NCBI GenBank assembly: GCA_000827265.1
Contig: KN834815.1
Location: 240,465 to 304,464 of the forward strand
Direction: 5' to 3'
DNA from: Collybiopsis luxurians FD-317 M1
Lineage: Eukaryota; Basidiomycota; Agaricomycetes; Agaricales; Omphalotaceae
Length of the DNA stretch: 64,000 nucleotides
The translations under genes were made by a program, and so were the position numbers. This document shows positions 1-13,600 of the stretch, in pieces. The notes below the pieces were generated by a model. It saw only the letters and a program-made list of their open reading frames with translations. It searched no databases and had not been told where the DNA came from. The first letter of the stretch is position 1, and every line of letters begins with the position of its first letter.

Positions 1-223
1 AATATACAAAAGTCAATGAGTACAGGAATGACCTCAAGATAGGAAAGCGAGGCGCCACTTTGAAAAAAATCAAGAAACGTGTCAAAAACGAAGAGAAGCC
101 TTAATTCTCTCGAAATATCGAACAGAGCACCTGAACAACAAAGATTCTCATTCCCGGATCTGTTCGTATTGCTGAATTCTATCAGCAATCCCACACCACG
201 CCATCTGGCCGTAGCCAAGACAT

Positions 224-1345
224 TTATCCATCAACCCTTACATAGTTTATGCGATGGCGGTATAGAGGCAATACCATTTGGGGTCGAATAAACAAGAGGA
301 TCAGGAACTTACCACTAGCGCTACCTCTTCGCGCACCGTATACCCTCCCGTTTAGCATTCTTGTCCCTTTCTTCGTTGTGCCCGTATGTAGTGTGCTCAG
401 CATTCCACTCTCGTGAGCAGGATTCAATTTGGATGAATTGCCGTTTGACTGTGACTTGCTCCGGAGGCGCAGGGATGCCGGTGAGGATGATCGTTTAGGG
501 CTCTGCAAAACAGGAATGAGGAACAGCGCGTGAGGAAAAAAATGAACACTTACTCTAACATTTCCCTGGTAACTCTGGGTACTTTGCGTTCTGTACATTG
601 GAATACCACCACTTTGGCTGAGACCACCAGATCCACCGCTGGTCCAACGGGTAAGTGCATTTCCCCATCCATGAGCGCTTTGAATGGAATCGGTATCAGA
701 GTCTCTCTCCTTGTCCTTGCCCTTGGGACGTGAACGGAAGAGGTTTATGGCTCCAAGTGTTAAAATCTGTTCGGCGGGGATACTGTATTTTGCGAGTCTC
801 CTCGATTTTCGGATAGGTTGAGTTGGAGTAGATGATCCGGTGGAAGAGGAATACGGATCAATACTTTGCGTTGGTGTGAGGGAATACATCGAAGATGCTG
901 ATGACGATATTTCAGAAGTAGGAGGAGATCCAGAAGTGGAGCCAGAGGAGGAGGAATTGGAGTGACCTGAGCCATTTGAGCTGTTTGAGCTGTCTGACTC
1001 TGCTGAAAAGGTCTTCTCCACATGAGCTGGTGAAGGAGGAGGTAGAGGAGATGGAAGGGACGATAGAGATGGAAGTGGTAGCTTCCAGCTCTGGGGTGTC
1101 AAAGGTGTCTGAGTTGGGGAGTTGAGGGCTGAGATGGACATGGAAGCGGGAATGCTTGGTAAATCAAAAGCAGAGGTAGAAGGAGAAGCGCTATTCAATT
1201 TTGAATTGAGATAGTCGACATCCAGGTGCAGTGGAGAGAATGGGAGTTCGGTGCCATCGTCAGTGATGAGCACAGCGCGACGGGGATCAGGTAAGGGTGC
1301 GAATCGGATGGTACGGCGTGAAGGGTTTGGAGATAATGTTGTCAT
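224..1345 (-). CDS. Ser-rich conserved basidiomycete protein of unknown function; 3' end unresolved
   Basis: The reading frame starts at 1345 with MTTLSPNPSRRTIRFAPLPDP and is followed by a long Ser/Pro/Thr-rich, probably disordered region (about residues 45-180). A basic patch PIRKSRRLAKY follows. A 50-nt GT-AG intron lies at about 504-553 in the middle of the reading frame. A second donor (GTAAGT) is at about 310, after ARRGSASG. The frame that continues past it to 224 is probably intron, and I could not find a convincing following exon before the left edge. Either a short terminal exon lies at 150-260 or the gene runs off the window. No catalytic motif is visible. The N-terminus resembles a widespread agaricomycete hypothetical family, from memory only; no function is offered. 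Confidence 0.6.
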   Translation of the reverse strand: MTTLSPNPSRRTIRFAPLPDPRRAVLITDDGTELPFSPLHLDVDYLNSKLNSASPSTSAFDLPSIPASMSISALNSPTQTPLTPQSWKLPLPSLSSLPSPLPPPSPAHVEKTFSAESDSSNSSNGSGHSNSSSSGSTSGSPPTSEISSSASSMYSLTPTQSIDPYSSSTGSSTPTQPIRKSRRLAKYSIPAEQILTLGAINLFRSRPKGKDKERDSDTDSIQSAHGWGNALTRWTSGGSGGLSQSGGIPMYRTQSTQSYQGNVRVSVHFFPHALFLIPVLQSPKRSSSPASLRLRSKSQSNGNSSKLNPAHESGMLSTLHTGTTKKGTRMLNGRVYGARRGSASGKFLILLFIRPQMVLPLYRHRINYVRVDG

Positions 1346-4297
1346 GAAAGATCAATGGAGTAATTAGTCCTGTAAAAATGCGCAAAGAAAGAAAGAAGAG
1401 TTGGCGGACGATTGAAACTGGGACGAGGACGTGTACGTACCAATGAAACAATGCACTTTTGAAACAGTTCCTGTAGATATCCTGCAACTTTTTGAGTTCG
1501 AATCCAGGCAGTAGATGGTGTTGCCAGGTGAAGAGGGTTGAAAAGGAACGGAGCAAAGTGGAAGGAGGTTGATGTAAATACTTGGAGTCTTCTTGGCGAT
1601 TGAACCCAAATTGAACCCATATCCTGGTTGCTCACGTCACACCGCCAGCCACGTGGCTTACTGGGACCCCGGAATTTCACAGCTTAGATTTCCCTTTTCA
1701 GGATATTCCCATTTTCACCCTCTGCTGCATGGAGAAATGCGTCTTGCCTCTCCGGTATGTTCAGGTATGTCCGCAGAGAAAAACTTCCGCTAGAATCAGA
1801 CAAATTTCGAGTTCCATCAACGTTATTTCCCTCAGATTTTTCCTTCTCCGTCCGCCCCGGATGTGGCGCGGAAGAGTCCAGCTGGCAATAGACCCGTTCG
1901 CCTGTCTTGGCCTGTCTGATTGCGAACATTTTCCACTAACAGGCTGAGTAAAATATTCAATTCCCTCCTTGCCGGGGTTTCTAAGTGCGTACGCGTCGAG
2001 GCACAGACTTTCGGGATGCACGTGAAGTGATTTACCTCCAATCAAGTGTGCACTTCATTTCCGAGTCCCACCCTCAGGAGCCTTCAGGACAATGCCTGCA
2101 AGCCTACCACTTTTCTGCTGCGTCCTCCCCCCACTATTCTCGGCTTTGTCTAGACCTCATAGATTGGATCCGCTTCTCTGGTTCTTACCAGGTATTCCTC
2201 TTATCTAGCTCGCACCCGTTCACTGGATTATCTGTAAGTATCAAATTAATAATCCTCTTGCCTCGTCACTGATTGAGAGCATCTATTTAACGTAACCCTC
2301 TATCCATGGCCAGCAGCAGGACCCCGTAAATCAGTCCGAGTTGTACCAATTTAGCGCAACGCTGTTTCAATCATCTTCGCTTCATTTTCTCCTCCTGAAT
2401 GTGTGTTTTACTTACGTCCTCCTTGCAGCGATCGTTCACACTGATACAAAGAACGTCCTAGACTCCTAGTCCACGACTATCTCCGTATCAATTCATCCCT
2501 GTCGTAACAATCAAGTTGCTCAATTGAGATATTTTTCCAACGTTCAACTCTAACGTCAATTCTTTCACGTTCCAAATTTAGGTCCTTCTTTGATCACAAC
2601 TTCTCCTCGGGAGAAAACTGGCAGTATATGGACTTCTGTGGACACTAATGAATTGAAGCCGGCAGCTTGCATATGATATAGCCTCGGGAATCTCCAGTCA
2701 AGAGACATCTCATCTCATCCATGCAACAGCGGGCTGAAGCTGTATCATTGCGGAAAGACAATGTTGGAATCATTTCTTGATCTTCCGAGAACACATTCAT
2801 GCAGAGGTAAAACGCTACGCGCTACCTGTTTTCTCCTTCAAGCCACAAGGGGTGATGAAAATTTGAGCTAATGACAATCGACAGCTCGCCACGTCGCTGG
2901 AACAAGTAGAAAACATGCTTCAGACTAGTTTCCTGTTATCGGGTAAGTCAATGCAGGCAGGCAGGCATATAGCCACACTGGCCACGTAAAACGCCTAGCT
3001 AAGAAATAAAGCACATCAAGGCTTGAACGAACGTTTGTGACCGGTATCCTTATATCCTAAGGTATCGGCTCCATCGAACCAGGAGTGGTCAGATAGTACC
3101 TGATACGTAGGACTGGTACTCGGAAGTCGGGAATTGGGCGTCCCCGTGTCGGGAATCACGTACCTATTGTGTACAATGGTAGCCCGAAACCCCCTTTTCC
3201 TGCGAAAGGGAAAAAACATCTACTTATGATGCTGTAGAGCAGGTCGCCATTCTACTGGATTAAAAAAGAAGTATGGTGTCAATCTATCCTTCCCCTTCAA
3301 ATGCAAAAGAATTAGTCGAGCGCTCCATCTCGCTACTCCAAAAACGTTCCAAAATGGATTGGACCGGGTTAACAGAATGATAAGGTGCCCCACAATTAGG
3401 CTGAAGACCTTCATCATTTTCGGCCGAGTATAGCCAAATCAAGTGACAGGTACATTCTTCTGGTCTATCCGTAGAATATCCACCGCGTAGCTGGTAGTAG
3501 AGGGAGTGCTGCAGAGTCTTAGCAGGACTTGGACCATCTGGAGGAATCTTCAGATTTTTCTGATCGATCAAATGGGACGATCGAAACCTGATATTCCTCG
3601 CTTTGACCTCCAAACCTGGGACCTTTCGTCATTCTGCAACCGTCGGTGCCCGTCCGATGGATGCATCTTCATCAACACGTTGCATTGATTGTACTTATAA
3701 TTTATCGAGTCTGAACATCTTTGCGTAAGTGAAGCATGCGCATATGGAGGGTGCATAAATTCAGGGGGTAGAACGTGCGCTGTCTTTGAAAGTACGCAGT
3801 TCTAAACATACAGCCTTGCCATAAAGAAAAATTTTCTGCGAGCCTGAGAGTACGGGTCTGCTCGCGAGATGTAATACTCACCCTGGGGACCCCAGGGAGC
3901 GCTAGACTCTGGTCCGCAACGACGGTAACGAACATTTCGACTCGTTTGGAAGTAAAGTATCGGCTAAAACCGGGAAAACCTACAGTGCAGGCAAGTAAGA
4001 ATGTATGTATTGGGTTCTACTCAGCTATCCGATCTTTTCTGACTCGCAAGTTATTTGTTTCAAGTTACAGCTCTGACGTTTTAGCATAGGGAGATTTCCG
4101 ACTGGTCGACTGGTTGCAATCTTCTTTCACCTCCTACACGTTCCATTCTGGTTCAGGGTCCGCCAAGAAGTTGACTCGCGAGCCTGAGGAACACGACGAA
4201 ACAGGATAAATTCCGCTCGAATGCATTATGCAAGCGCCGGTGGTACGCTAATTGGCCGTAAAGCCCTCGGAGCCGTGGGTCGGTCGATAGTAGCGGA
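1346..4297. other. About 3 kb without a recognisable gene
   Basis: Several reading frames of 60-110 codons exist on both strands, but none shows family motifs or a consistent splice pattern. The part next to 1345 must contain the promoter and 5' UTR of the leftmost gene. It includes a perfect palindrome AGCCACGTGGCT near 1648-1659, a CACGTG E-box. The plus strand is pyrimidine-rich around 2090-2620, like fungal promoters or 5' leaders, but no coding region follows. No tRNA or transposon ends were recognised. Confidence 0.5.
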
Positions 4298-5467
4298 TCA
4301 TGGCTGCAAAGAAGAGAGTTTAGAACTGTACACCTTCTTCGGAAAGTCAAGCACAGACTCGCCATTCAAAATGTATTCAGAGGCAGTCATTGCCTCGTAT
4401 TTATGTGCAGGACCCTGAATCACGGTATGAGGGCGTGGTTGATTGAAATATCTATCCAAAGTCAATCGGTACATAGGTCAACAGATTAGCGTGCATCGAA
4501 TACTGAGTGCTGAAGTACTGACGCCATGCTATTTCTCGCATTGAGACTATCACCTGGACCGGGAATCCTGACACGATGATAAAGGCTTTTGAAGCGATCG
4601 TCACTCCACGCCATTAACATGTCTCCTAGGCATACATGGTCTTCAGAGTCCTCAAAATGGTACGAGGAAGCCAACCTACCGATGTTCACCGTGATCTCCC
4701 CCGTTTTCGCAGGGACTGCCGTCCACTCGTCCCCGAGTGCAAAGCTCGTATGTGCTTCCCTTCCTGGACATACTTCTAATCCATCTCCGCCAGATTCCTG
4801 GAACAGAAGTGTCAGGACATCAAAGTCGGTATGTGCTCCGGCTCTCCATTTTGGCTTCGGAACATCTATGTCCTTATCAATCTCGAGGCTATGATACCTC
4901 AGCAACCTCAGTGTCGACAGACAATCCTCGAAGCTCAACTCGTGTGCTCGAGCAAAGTAATCTGGGGGGAATTCCAGCGCCACAGCGAAAAATGTCAAGA
5001 TCTTCATCGATAAATCATGTACACTTTGCATGAATTCCAAACACCTTTCACGAAATTCTGGGATAGTGGGTAGATCCCTGGGCCAATAAGTGTCCCGGCG
5101 AAAGTATTGCAACTGTAAAGATTCCTTGGGGTCTGCTACACCTGTGGATGGACGGATTTGGGCGTTCTTCTCCCAGCCAGCGTTGTGTTCGCGGATGAAA
5201 GGGTATTGGGACTTGATTGAGTTGGACAGTGAAAAGTATCTTGTTCTGAGCCAAAATTCAGAGATGCAAGCCTACGGCTCCAGGAAAATGGGTGGATGCA
5301 TACGAGAGAGCAAACATCTCCTCGATATCCTGTTGGCTCGGTCTCTCCTGATCAAAAAGTATAAAGAAGCCCACATTCTCTGCCGCCTGAATGATTTCTC
5401 GACCAATTTCATCTTTGCGCTCGTTAAAATTGCGCAAAGAGATTCGAGGGATCTGGCGGGAGCTCAT
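4298..5467 (-). CDS. 2OG-Fe(II) dioxygenase, isopenicillin-N-synthase-like
   Basis: Members of this family use Fe(II) and usually 2-oxoglutarate to oxidise small molecules in the cytosol. Four exons join in phase. Introns are at 5246-5303, 4626-4679 (54 nt, in frame, so easily mistaken for coding) and 4452-4522. The N-terminal DIOX_N part (IPRISLRNF, ENVGFFIL) is followed by the oxygenase core. That core holds the iron ligands His and Asp in GAHTDFDVL and the distal His in LYHRVR, and RNS as the RxS co-substrate motif. The second intron interrupts the family motif NIGDML, and the last exon restores AYFNQP and ends ...SSLQP. The start at 5467 gives a normal N-terminus. The gene is divergent from an ABC transporter 496 bp away, which suggests shared control. 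The substrate is unknown. Confidence 0.85.
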
Positions 5468-5963
5468 TTGCTGGTGTAGTCTAAGGTTAATAACCTGTGA
5501 GAATGGAAATGTCCTTTTCCAACGGAGTTATGTTATTAATTAAACAATGGACAACCCTGTCCGAAAAGTATACATTGAACGGAGATTGCGCCTCAAAATT
5601 ACTTTGAAATAAGTTGGGAGAGGAAACGCTTCCCCGACGCTTCCCCCTTTCATGATATATAGTCGGTCTCATCACGTCATCATCACTGCATCATCCGGGC
5701 CGCACCGCGACCTGGATTCAACTTTGGACGTCGTTCAAGTCAAGATATATATCGCTCAGAAAGTTTATGCTGGCCTCTAGAAATACTCTAGAATCCGCAG
5801 AAGGATAGCGTGAATGGGGTCCTAAATTGTTTCCGTTTAACAAACCGTTTTTTGCATGGCGCCGGTCTAACCGTTCTTGCCTGTACAACTTCATATAAAG
5901 CCCTGGAGCCACGCAGTTGCCCTTTTCTTGTTCCTATTGCCTTGGTATGTCCAGCGTTCGGAT
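5468..5963. promoter_or_regulatory. Divergent intergenic region between dioxygenase and ABC transporter A
   Basis: These 496 bp separate the start codons of the minus-strand dioxygenase and the plus-strand transporter, so both promoters must lie here. A/T-rich TATA-like stretches occur around 5655-5665 (TGATATATAG) and near 5745 (ATATATATC). The last 30 bp before the transporter start (CCTTGGTATGTCCAGCGTTC) recur almost unchanged before the second transporter at 10624-10653. No conserved operator was recognised. Confidence 0.5.
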
Positions 5964-8900
5964 ATGACAGCCACAAACGACATCGCAGCAGTCAATACAA
6001 AAATAGGGCGTGGTTGGGACATCCAGGACCAGCATGAGGAAAAAATTTCCTTCACCGATGTTGCTCCGGTCGACATTCTTATGCGCCAAGTTTCCGTGGA
6101 TGTAGCCGTCCCGAAGGGTTTTGCAGAATTGTTCAGTTTGAGGCGGTCATCCGATGTCGAATCCGCGAATCCAAAGACAAAACGGATTCTAGACAGAATT
6201 TCAGCAGACTTTCCCAGAGGTAGCCTCTGTGCGATAATGGGAGGTTCCGGATCTGGAAAGGTAACTTTGCCTAGGGTCTGAAAGCGAATAGATTCTGATT
6301 TTAACTAGACAACTTTGCTGAACATTCTTTCGCACCGTATGAGAGGGTCCGCAATGGTGTTATCTGGTTCTGTTCTGTACAATGACTCGCCTGCGCTATC
6401 ATCCGTAACAAGTTCCTACGTCACCCAGATGGATATGCTCTTACCTTCGCTCACTGTCCGGGAAACGCTTTTGTATGCTGCGGCTTTGCGGCTTCCTTCC
6501 ACTACAACTGACCGGGAACGGCGGAATCTCGTTGAAGAAATCATCCTGGAACTTGGTCTAAAAGATTGTACCAATACACATGTTGGCGATGGCGCGTCGC
6601 ATCGTGGATGCTCTGGTGGAGAGCGCCGTCGGGTCAGCATTGGAGTGCAGATGCTCAGTAATCCAAGTGTCTTGTTCTTAGATGAGCCTACGACTGGGCT
6701 TGACGCGACTTCTGCATATCAGCTCATCAAGATGCTCAAATCTCTATCATTCAAAGGACGCACGATTATTTGTACAATCCACCAGCCTCGTCACGACATC
6801 TTTTTCCTTTTCGATCGCATTACCCTTCTCAGTCAAGGATCTGCCGTTTATTCGGGTCCCACCAATGAATCTGCGTCTTGGTTCGAAGGCCTCGTTCCGG
6901 GGAGCTATTCGGAGCATCTTAATCCTGCAGATTATCTCATTGGAGTAGCAGCAGTAGATAATCGTACAGCCGAAGCTGAACTGAAGACCCGGAACCAATT
7001 GACCGGTCTTGTTGAGGCATGGTTGAAAGAATCTTTAGTTCGATTTCCTGCTCACCCTTCTGACACCAGTGGTAGAAAACAAGTCGAACAGCCTGTCAAG
7101 GTTGTTCGCTCTGCTGGTGTATGGCGTCAAATTCGAGTTCTGACATCTCGAACAATTCGAACCACTATTCGCGATCCTATGGGTCTGACGGCTTCCTGGA
7201 TGGAAGCCGTTACCATGGGTCTCGTTTGCGGACTAATATTTTTGAATCTCCCCAAGACCCTCGCTGGTATTCGATCTCGAGAAGCTGCGCTCTATATTGC
7301 ATGTGCTCTGCAGGTACGTACGTTAGCCTTGTAGAATAGGGTTTCGGTTACTCACTTTAATCACTAGGGTTACCTGATTCTTTTATACGACATCTACCGC
7401 CTCACTGGCCCATCTCTTTCTCTCTTCGATCGCGAGCATAGCGAACGTGTCGTCGGCGTTATCCCGTGGGTCGTTTCGACACGTCTTGCAAGGCTTCTCC
7501 TTGAGGATGTCATCGTTCCTTTGCTCTTCTCCGTAATATACTACTTCATGTGCGGGTTTGATGCCAACGCCGGCCAGTTTTTCCGGTTCTGCGCTGTGGT
7601 CCTGCTGAATCAATTTATTGCGGTATCGCTTGCGATGGTCTGCTCTGCAATTTCAAGAGACTTTGCGATTGCTACCCTCATTGCTAATTTGATGTAAGCT
7701 GAATCCTCTCCTCTGTGACCAAACAACCTACGAAAAATTCTTCCAATTATTCAGGTTTACCTTTCAATCATTCTCATGCGGGTTCTTCATCCAGGCCGCT
7801 ACGATTCCTGTATACGTCCGATGGATTAAGTGGGTTGCGTACTGCGTAAGTTCTTGTGAATGAGTTACCACAGCGGATCTGCATTTACTTTTTGTGCCGT
7901 GACAGTTTTATGGATTTGCAGCACTGGTAGCCAATGAATTTTCAAACAAGTTCTACGATTGTCCAGTTAGCGGAGACTCAGCAACCAACTCCGACTGCAT
8001 TCAGTACAATGGCAACTTTATCTTGCAAAATCTCTCCTTTCACCCGCATTGGTATACTGTTCCTGTGTGCGCGCTGGTCGTCTTTGTGGTGTTATTCAAC
8101 CTCATGGCGATTGTATTGCTGCAGTTTTGGACCGTTGATGTTCAGATTGCAGGAATCCATGTTTCAAAGGACAATGATGAAGATAGCAAGAGATATCAAG
8201 ATGTCTCTGCACTCAAGCAGAAGGGGCGAGACAAGGCGGTCACTATCGATGTCGACCTCGTGGACATGGCATTGACGATTGAAAAGACTTTCTTGTTAAA
8301 TGGTTTCAAGAAGGTCCAGCTTCCCATATTGCATGGTGTTACAACTCGCTTTGAAGCTGGTTCAGCTAACGTCATTATGGGTCCTTCAGGATCAGGAAAG
8401 AGCTCACTACTTAATCTCATGGCTCTGCGGCTCAAATCGACCCTGTTCACTCAGTACCAGTCGTCGGGCAGCCTTCTTCTGAATGGGTTTCAACCAACAG
8501 AGTCGCAACTCCGCTCCTTGTGCTCGTATGTAACGCAAGACGATAATTCTCTTCTACCATATCTCACTGTGAGGGAGATGCTTCGATTCGCTGCTGGACT
8601 GAGGTTGCCGTCGAACATGAGTGCGAAGCAGAAAGATAACAGGGCGGAGGAAGTGATACGGATGATGGGTTTGAGTGATTGCGCTGACTGTCTCATTGGA
8701 AGTGAAATTCTGAAGGGTATCAGTGGTGGAGAGAAGAGAAGAGTGAGTATTGCCGTACAGGTATTAACTGAGCCAAGAATTCTAATGTATGTACATTTTC
8801 CCTGTCTGCCAATCTGCCACTTCTATCTCTGACAATCTATCATTATTAGTGCCGACGAACCGACCAGTGGTACGCTCCGATAACGCTCTCGTGACACTCC

Positions 8901-10414
8901 CTCATTTTAAATAATGCCGTAACAGGTCTCGATGCATTCACTGCCTCTTCAATCCTCGATGTCCTAAGTGGGTTTGCCGCTGAAGGGCGTACCGTAATCA
9001 TCACTATTCACCAAAGTCGGTCAGAACTTTTCCACCAATTCGGGAATCTACTTCTTCTGGCTAAAGGTGGTCGTGTCGCCTACTCCGGAAAGGCTTCCTC
9101 CATGATAGCTTATTTTGGTCATCTGGGATACCAATGTCCCTCAAATTGTAATCCAAGCGACTGGGCTTTGGACTTGGTCTCAGTAGATTTGAGGGACTCA
9201 AAAGCTGAGGAAGCAAGTCGAGCCAAGGTAGAAGAGATTCTGGAAGCGTATGAGCCAAAGACATCGATTGCGTTGGGATTAGAGAGCAATGAGAAGCAAG
9301 CATTTCGCTCGCTTCCCTCGGATCTGATTAGCTTGAAAAAGAAACCGGCGCCGTTCCATGTCGCATTTCCTATTCTTATTCGACGAGGTTTGATTAACTT
9401 TAAGCGCCAACCGAATTTAGCAATTGCTCGTATCGGTCAAGTTTTGGGTTTGGGACTGGTAGAGGCACTATTCTTTGCACCTTTGAAGAGGGATTATATT
9501 GCCGCCAGCGTCAATATCGTTGGTGCCATTCGTACGCGTCTTCCTTTCTATCAATTGTGTTCACTGAGCTGAAATTTACTTTCAGAGGAGATCTTGCCTT
9601 GTAAGTACAGAACTGGCAGATCGAAACGTGTGCTAAATACTTTCGCTAGTGTACTTTGTGGGTATGCTTCAGAATGTTGCACTTTACCCGATAGAGCGAG
9701 ACGTTTTCTACAAGGTACGAGAGCCTGCCGCTCTCTAAAACATTTGTGAATTAATTTTGATCAACAGGAGCACGACGACGGTGCGTATTCTGTAGAGGCT
9801 TTCTTCGCCGTCTATGTCTGTCTAGAAGTGCCCTTTGAGATTCTCTCTGGTCTTTTGTATTCCTTGCTTGCCGATATCGCTATCAACCTCCCGCGTACAA
9901 TTCCGATGTATTTCATCATCGCACTCAACTGCTTTTGCATTGTCAGCTGTGGTGAATCACTCGGTATCATATTCAACACACTTTTCAAAAGCACAGGCTT
10001 TGCGCTTAACGTAACGAGTGTCATCCTATCCGTAGGGACTTTCATGGGTGTAGGTGGTAATACCTTTGTTACCAGTGATATATTATTGAAGTTGTTCCCC
10101 AGGGTCTTATGAGTATTGGCATGATTGGGTTCCTCCAAGGAATCAATTACATCAGTCCTTTGAAATACGCTACAGCAAACATGCTTCCTTACGCATTGCG
10201 CGGGATGACCTTTACCTGCGACGATTCCCAAAAATTAGCAAATGGTCAATGTCCCTTGACCACCGGGGAGCAGGTTCTCGACTTGTACAAGTTGAACGTG
10301 GACCCTGCGCCGATGCTAGGGGCTTTGGTTGGCACGACCATTGTATATAGGATTGCTGCGTATATGATTTTGAGGTTGGTGAGAACAGATTTCTCCGTGG
10401 CAAAACGTAGGTAA
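5964..10414 (+). CDS. Full-length ABCG transporter A (YOL075C-like, NBD-TMD-NBD-TMD)
   Basis: This is a predicted ATP-driven membrane exporter. Eleven exons join in phase to about 1299 residues; yeast YOL075C is 1294. Introns are at 6261-6308, 7314-7367, 7694-7754, 7846-7905, 8787-8849, 8870-8925, 9532-9585, 9601-9649, 9715-9767 and 10050-10102. NBD1 has Walker A GGSGSGKTT, signature CSGGERRRVS and Walker B VLFLDEPTTGLD. NBD2 has GPSGSGKSS, ISGGEKRRVS and ILIADEPTSGLD. A transmembrane domain follows each. Both NBDs are canonical, unlike PDR pumps, whose first Walker A is degenerate. A 20-nt exon (8850-8869) carries the second Walker B and a 15-nt exon (9586-9600) encodes QEILP. The upstream ATG at 5877 is less likely because the second copy conserves only MTA(T/I)ND. 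Substrate unknown. Confidence 0.9.
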
Positions 10415-10653
10415 ATTACGACTGTATCATTAGAATACTTAACGATTTTCGCTTCCTTCCCATGTCCGGAAACATTATGTATGCCGCTCAAAATGCTCTA
10501 CACTCCAAGAAGCATGGCGCGAATAGGGTCCCGAGATTAACACCGCGCTTTTGCATGACGTGTAGCAACATTATATATACCTCTGAAGAGCTTTAGAGAC
10601 ATGCAGTCGACCTTTTCTTTCTCCTATTGCCTTGGTATGTCCAGCGTTCGGAT

Positions 10654-13600
10654 ATGACAGCGATAAACGACATTACAGCAGTCAGTACGAAAATGGGGCA
10701 TGGTTGGAACATCCAGGATCAGCATGAGGAAAAAATTTCCTTCACCGACGTTGCTCCAGTCGACATTCTTATGCGCCAAGTTTCAGTAGATGTGGCCATA
10801 CCAGTGGGTTTTGCAGAATTCTTCGATTTGAACCGGTCCTCCGATGTCGAATCTGCAAGTCCAAAGACAAAACGGATTCTAGACAGAATTTCGGCAGACT
10901 TTCCCAAAGGTAGCCTCTGTGCAATAATGGGAGGTTCCGGATCTGGAAAGGTAACTTTGCTCAGGATTTGGAAGCGAATGGATTCTGATTTTGGCTAGAC
11001 AACTTTGCTGAATATTCTTTCACACCGTATGGGAGGGTCAGCAGTGGTGTTATCGGGCTCTGTTCTTTACAACGACTCGCCTGCGCTATCTTCTGTAACA
11101 AGTTCCTACGTCACCCAGACGGACATACTCTTACCTTCGCTCACTGTCCGGGAAACACTCTTGTATGCCGCAGCTTTGCGGCTTCCTTCCACCACAACCG
11201 ACCGGGAACGGCGGAATCTCGTTGAAGAAATCATCCTAGAACTTGGTCTAAAAGATTGCGCCAATACACATGTTGGCGATGGCGCGTCACATCGCGGATG
11301 CTCTGGTGGAGAGCGCCGTCGGGTCAGCATTGGAGTACAGATGCTCAGTAATCCGAGTGTCTTGTTCTTAGATGAGCCTACGACCGGACTTGACGCGACT
11401 TCTGCTTATCAGCTCATTAAGATGCTCAAATCTCTATCATTCAAAGGACGCACAATTATTTGTACAATACACCAGCCTCGACACGACATCTTTTTCCTTT
11501 TCGATCGCATTACCCTTCTCAGTCAAGGATCTGCCGTTTATTCGGGTCCCACCAATGAATCTGTGTCTTGGTTCGAAAGCCTCGTTCCGGGGAGCTTTTC
11601 GGAGCATCTTAATCCTGCAGATTATCTCATTGGAGTAGCTGCAGTAGATAATCGTACAGCGGAAACCGAACTGAAGACCCGGACCCAATTGACTGGTCTT
11701 GTCGAGGCATGGTTGAAGGAATCTTTAGTTCGATTCCCTGCTCAGCCTTCTGACACCAGCGGTAGAGAACAAGTCAAACAGCCTGTCAAGGTTGTTCACT
11801 CTGCTGGTGTATGGCGTCAAATTCGAACTCTGACATCCCGAACAATTCGAACCACTATTCGCAATCCTATGGATCTAATGGCCTCCTGGATGGAAGCCAT
11901 CACCATGGGCCTCGTTTGCGGACTAATATTCTTGAATCTTCCCAAGACTCTCGCTGGTATTCGATCTCGAGAAGCTGCACTCTATACCGCAAGTGCTATG
12001 CAGGTACATTAGCTTTATCGAATATAAAATTTTGGTTACTAACCTCAATACCATTAGGGTTATCTCATTCTCTTATATGACATCTACCGCCTCACTGGCC
12101 CATCTCTTTCTCTATTCGATCGCGAACATAGCGAACGCGTCGTTGGTGTCATCCCATGGGTCATTTCAACACGTCTTGCAAGACTTCTCCTCGAGGATAT
12201 TATTGTTCCGTTGCTCTTCTCCGTCATATTTTACTTCATGTGCGGGTTTGATGCTAACGCTGGCCAATTTTTCTCTTTCTACGTTGTGATCCTGCTGAAT
12301 CAGTTTATCGTGGTATCGTTTGCCATGGTCTGTTCTGCAATCTCAAGAGACTTTGCGATTGCCACCCTTATTGCGAATTTGATGTAAGCTGAATGGTTTT
12401 CGCTACAATTAGATGACCGACGACAAATATTTTCAGGTTTACCTTCCAGTCATTCTCATCTGGGTTCTTCATCCAGGCTGCTACGATTCCTGTGTACGTC
12501 CGATGGATCAAGTGGGTTTCATGGGTTGTAAGCATTTGCGAACAAGTTATCACAGCGGATATCTATTTACTTCCGTGCCTTGACAGTTTTACGGATTTGC
12601 AGCACTGGTGGCCAATGAATTTTCAGATAAGATCTATGATTGTCCAGTCAGCGGAGACCCGGCGACCAACCCCGACTGCATCCAGTACAATGGCAACTTT
12701 GTCCTGCAGAATCTCTCTTATCATCCACATTGGTATACTGTTCCTGCGTGCATGTTGGTTGTATTCGTGGTGGTATTCAACTTTATGGCAATCGCATTGC
12801 TGCAATTTTGGACCATTGATGTTCGGATTGCAGGAATCCATGCCTCGAAGAACAGTGAAGACACCAAGAGATATCAAGATGTCTTTGCACTGAAGCCGAA
12901 GGGGCGAGACAAAACGGTCGCTATCGATGTCGACCTTGTAGACATGGCATTGACGATTGAAAAACCTTCCTTGTCAAGTGGTTTAAAAAAGGTCAAACTC
13001 CCTATATTGCATGGTGTTACAGCTCGCTTCGAGGCTGGCTCGGTCAATGTCATCATGGGTCCCTCAGGATCGGGAAAGAGCTCATTACTGAATCTTATGG
13101 CTCTGCGGCTCAAATCGACCCTGTTTACTCAGTACCACTCATCTGGACATCTTCTTCTGAATGGGTTTCAACCAACAGAATTGCAACTCCGCTCTTTGTG
13201 CTCATATGTAACGCAAGATGATAATTCTCTCCTGCCCTTTTTCACTGTAAGGGAGATGCTTCGATTCGCTGCTGGACTGAGGTTGCCGTCAAGCATGAGT
13301 GCGAAGCAGAAAGATAACAGGGCGGAGGAAGTGATACAGATGATGGGTTTGAGTGATTGCGCTGACTGCCTCATTGGAAGTGAATCTACGAAGGGTATCA
13401 GTGGTGGAGAGAAGAGAAGAGTAAGTATCGCTGTACAGGTATTGACTGAGCCAAGAATTCTAATGTGTGTACATTTTCCCTGTCTGCCAACCTGCCACTT
13501 CTACTCTGACCATATTTAGTGCCGACGAACCGACTAGTGGTACGCTCCAATAACGCTCTTGTGACATTCCCTCGTTTTGAAATGATGCATAACAGGTCTC

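Noticed and set aside
1486..1512. GTTCGAATCC resembling a tRNA B-box
   Set aside because: The flanking bases do not form a T-stem and no A-box or cloverleaf can be drawn upstream or downstream on either strand.
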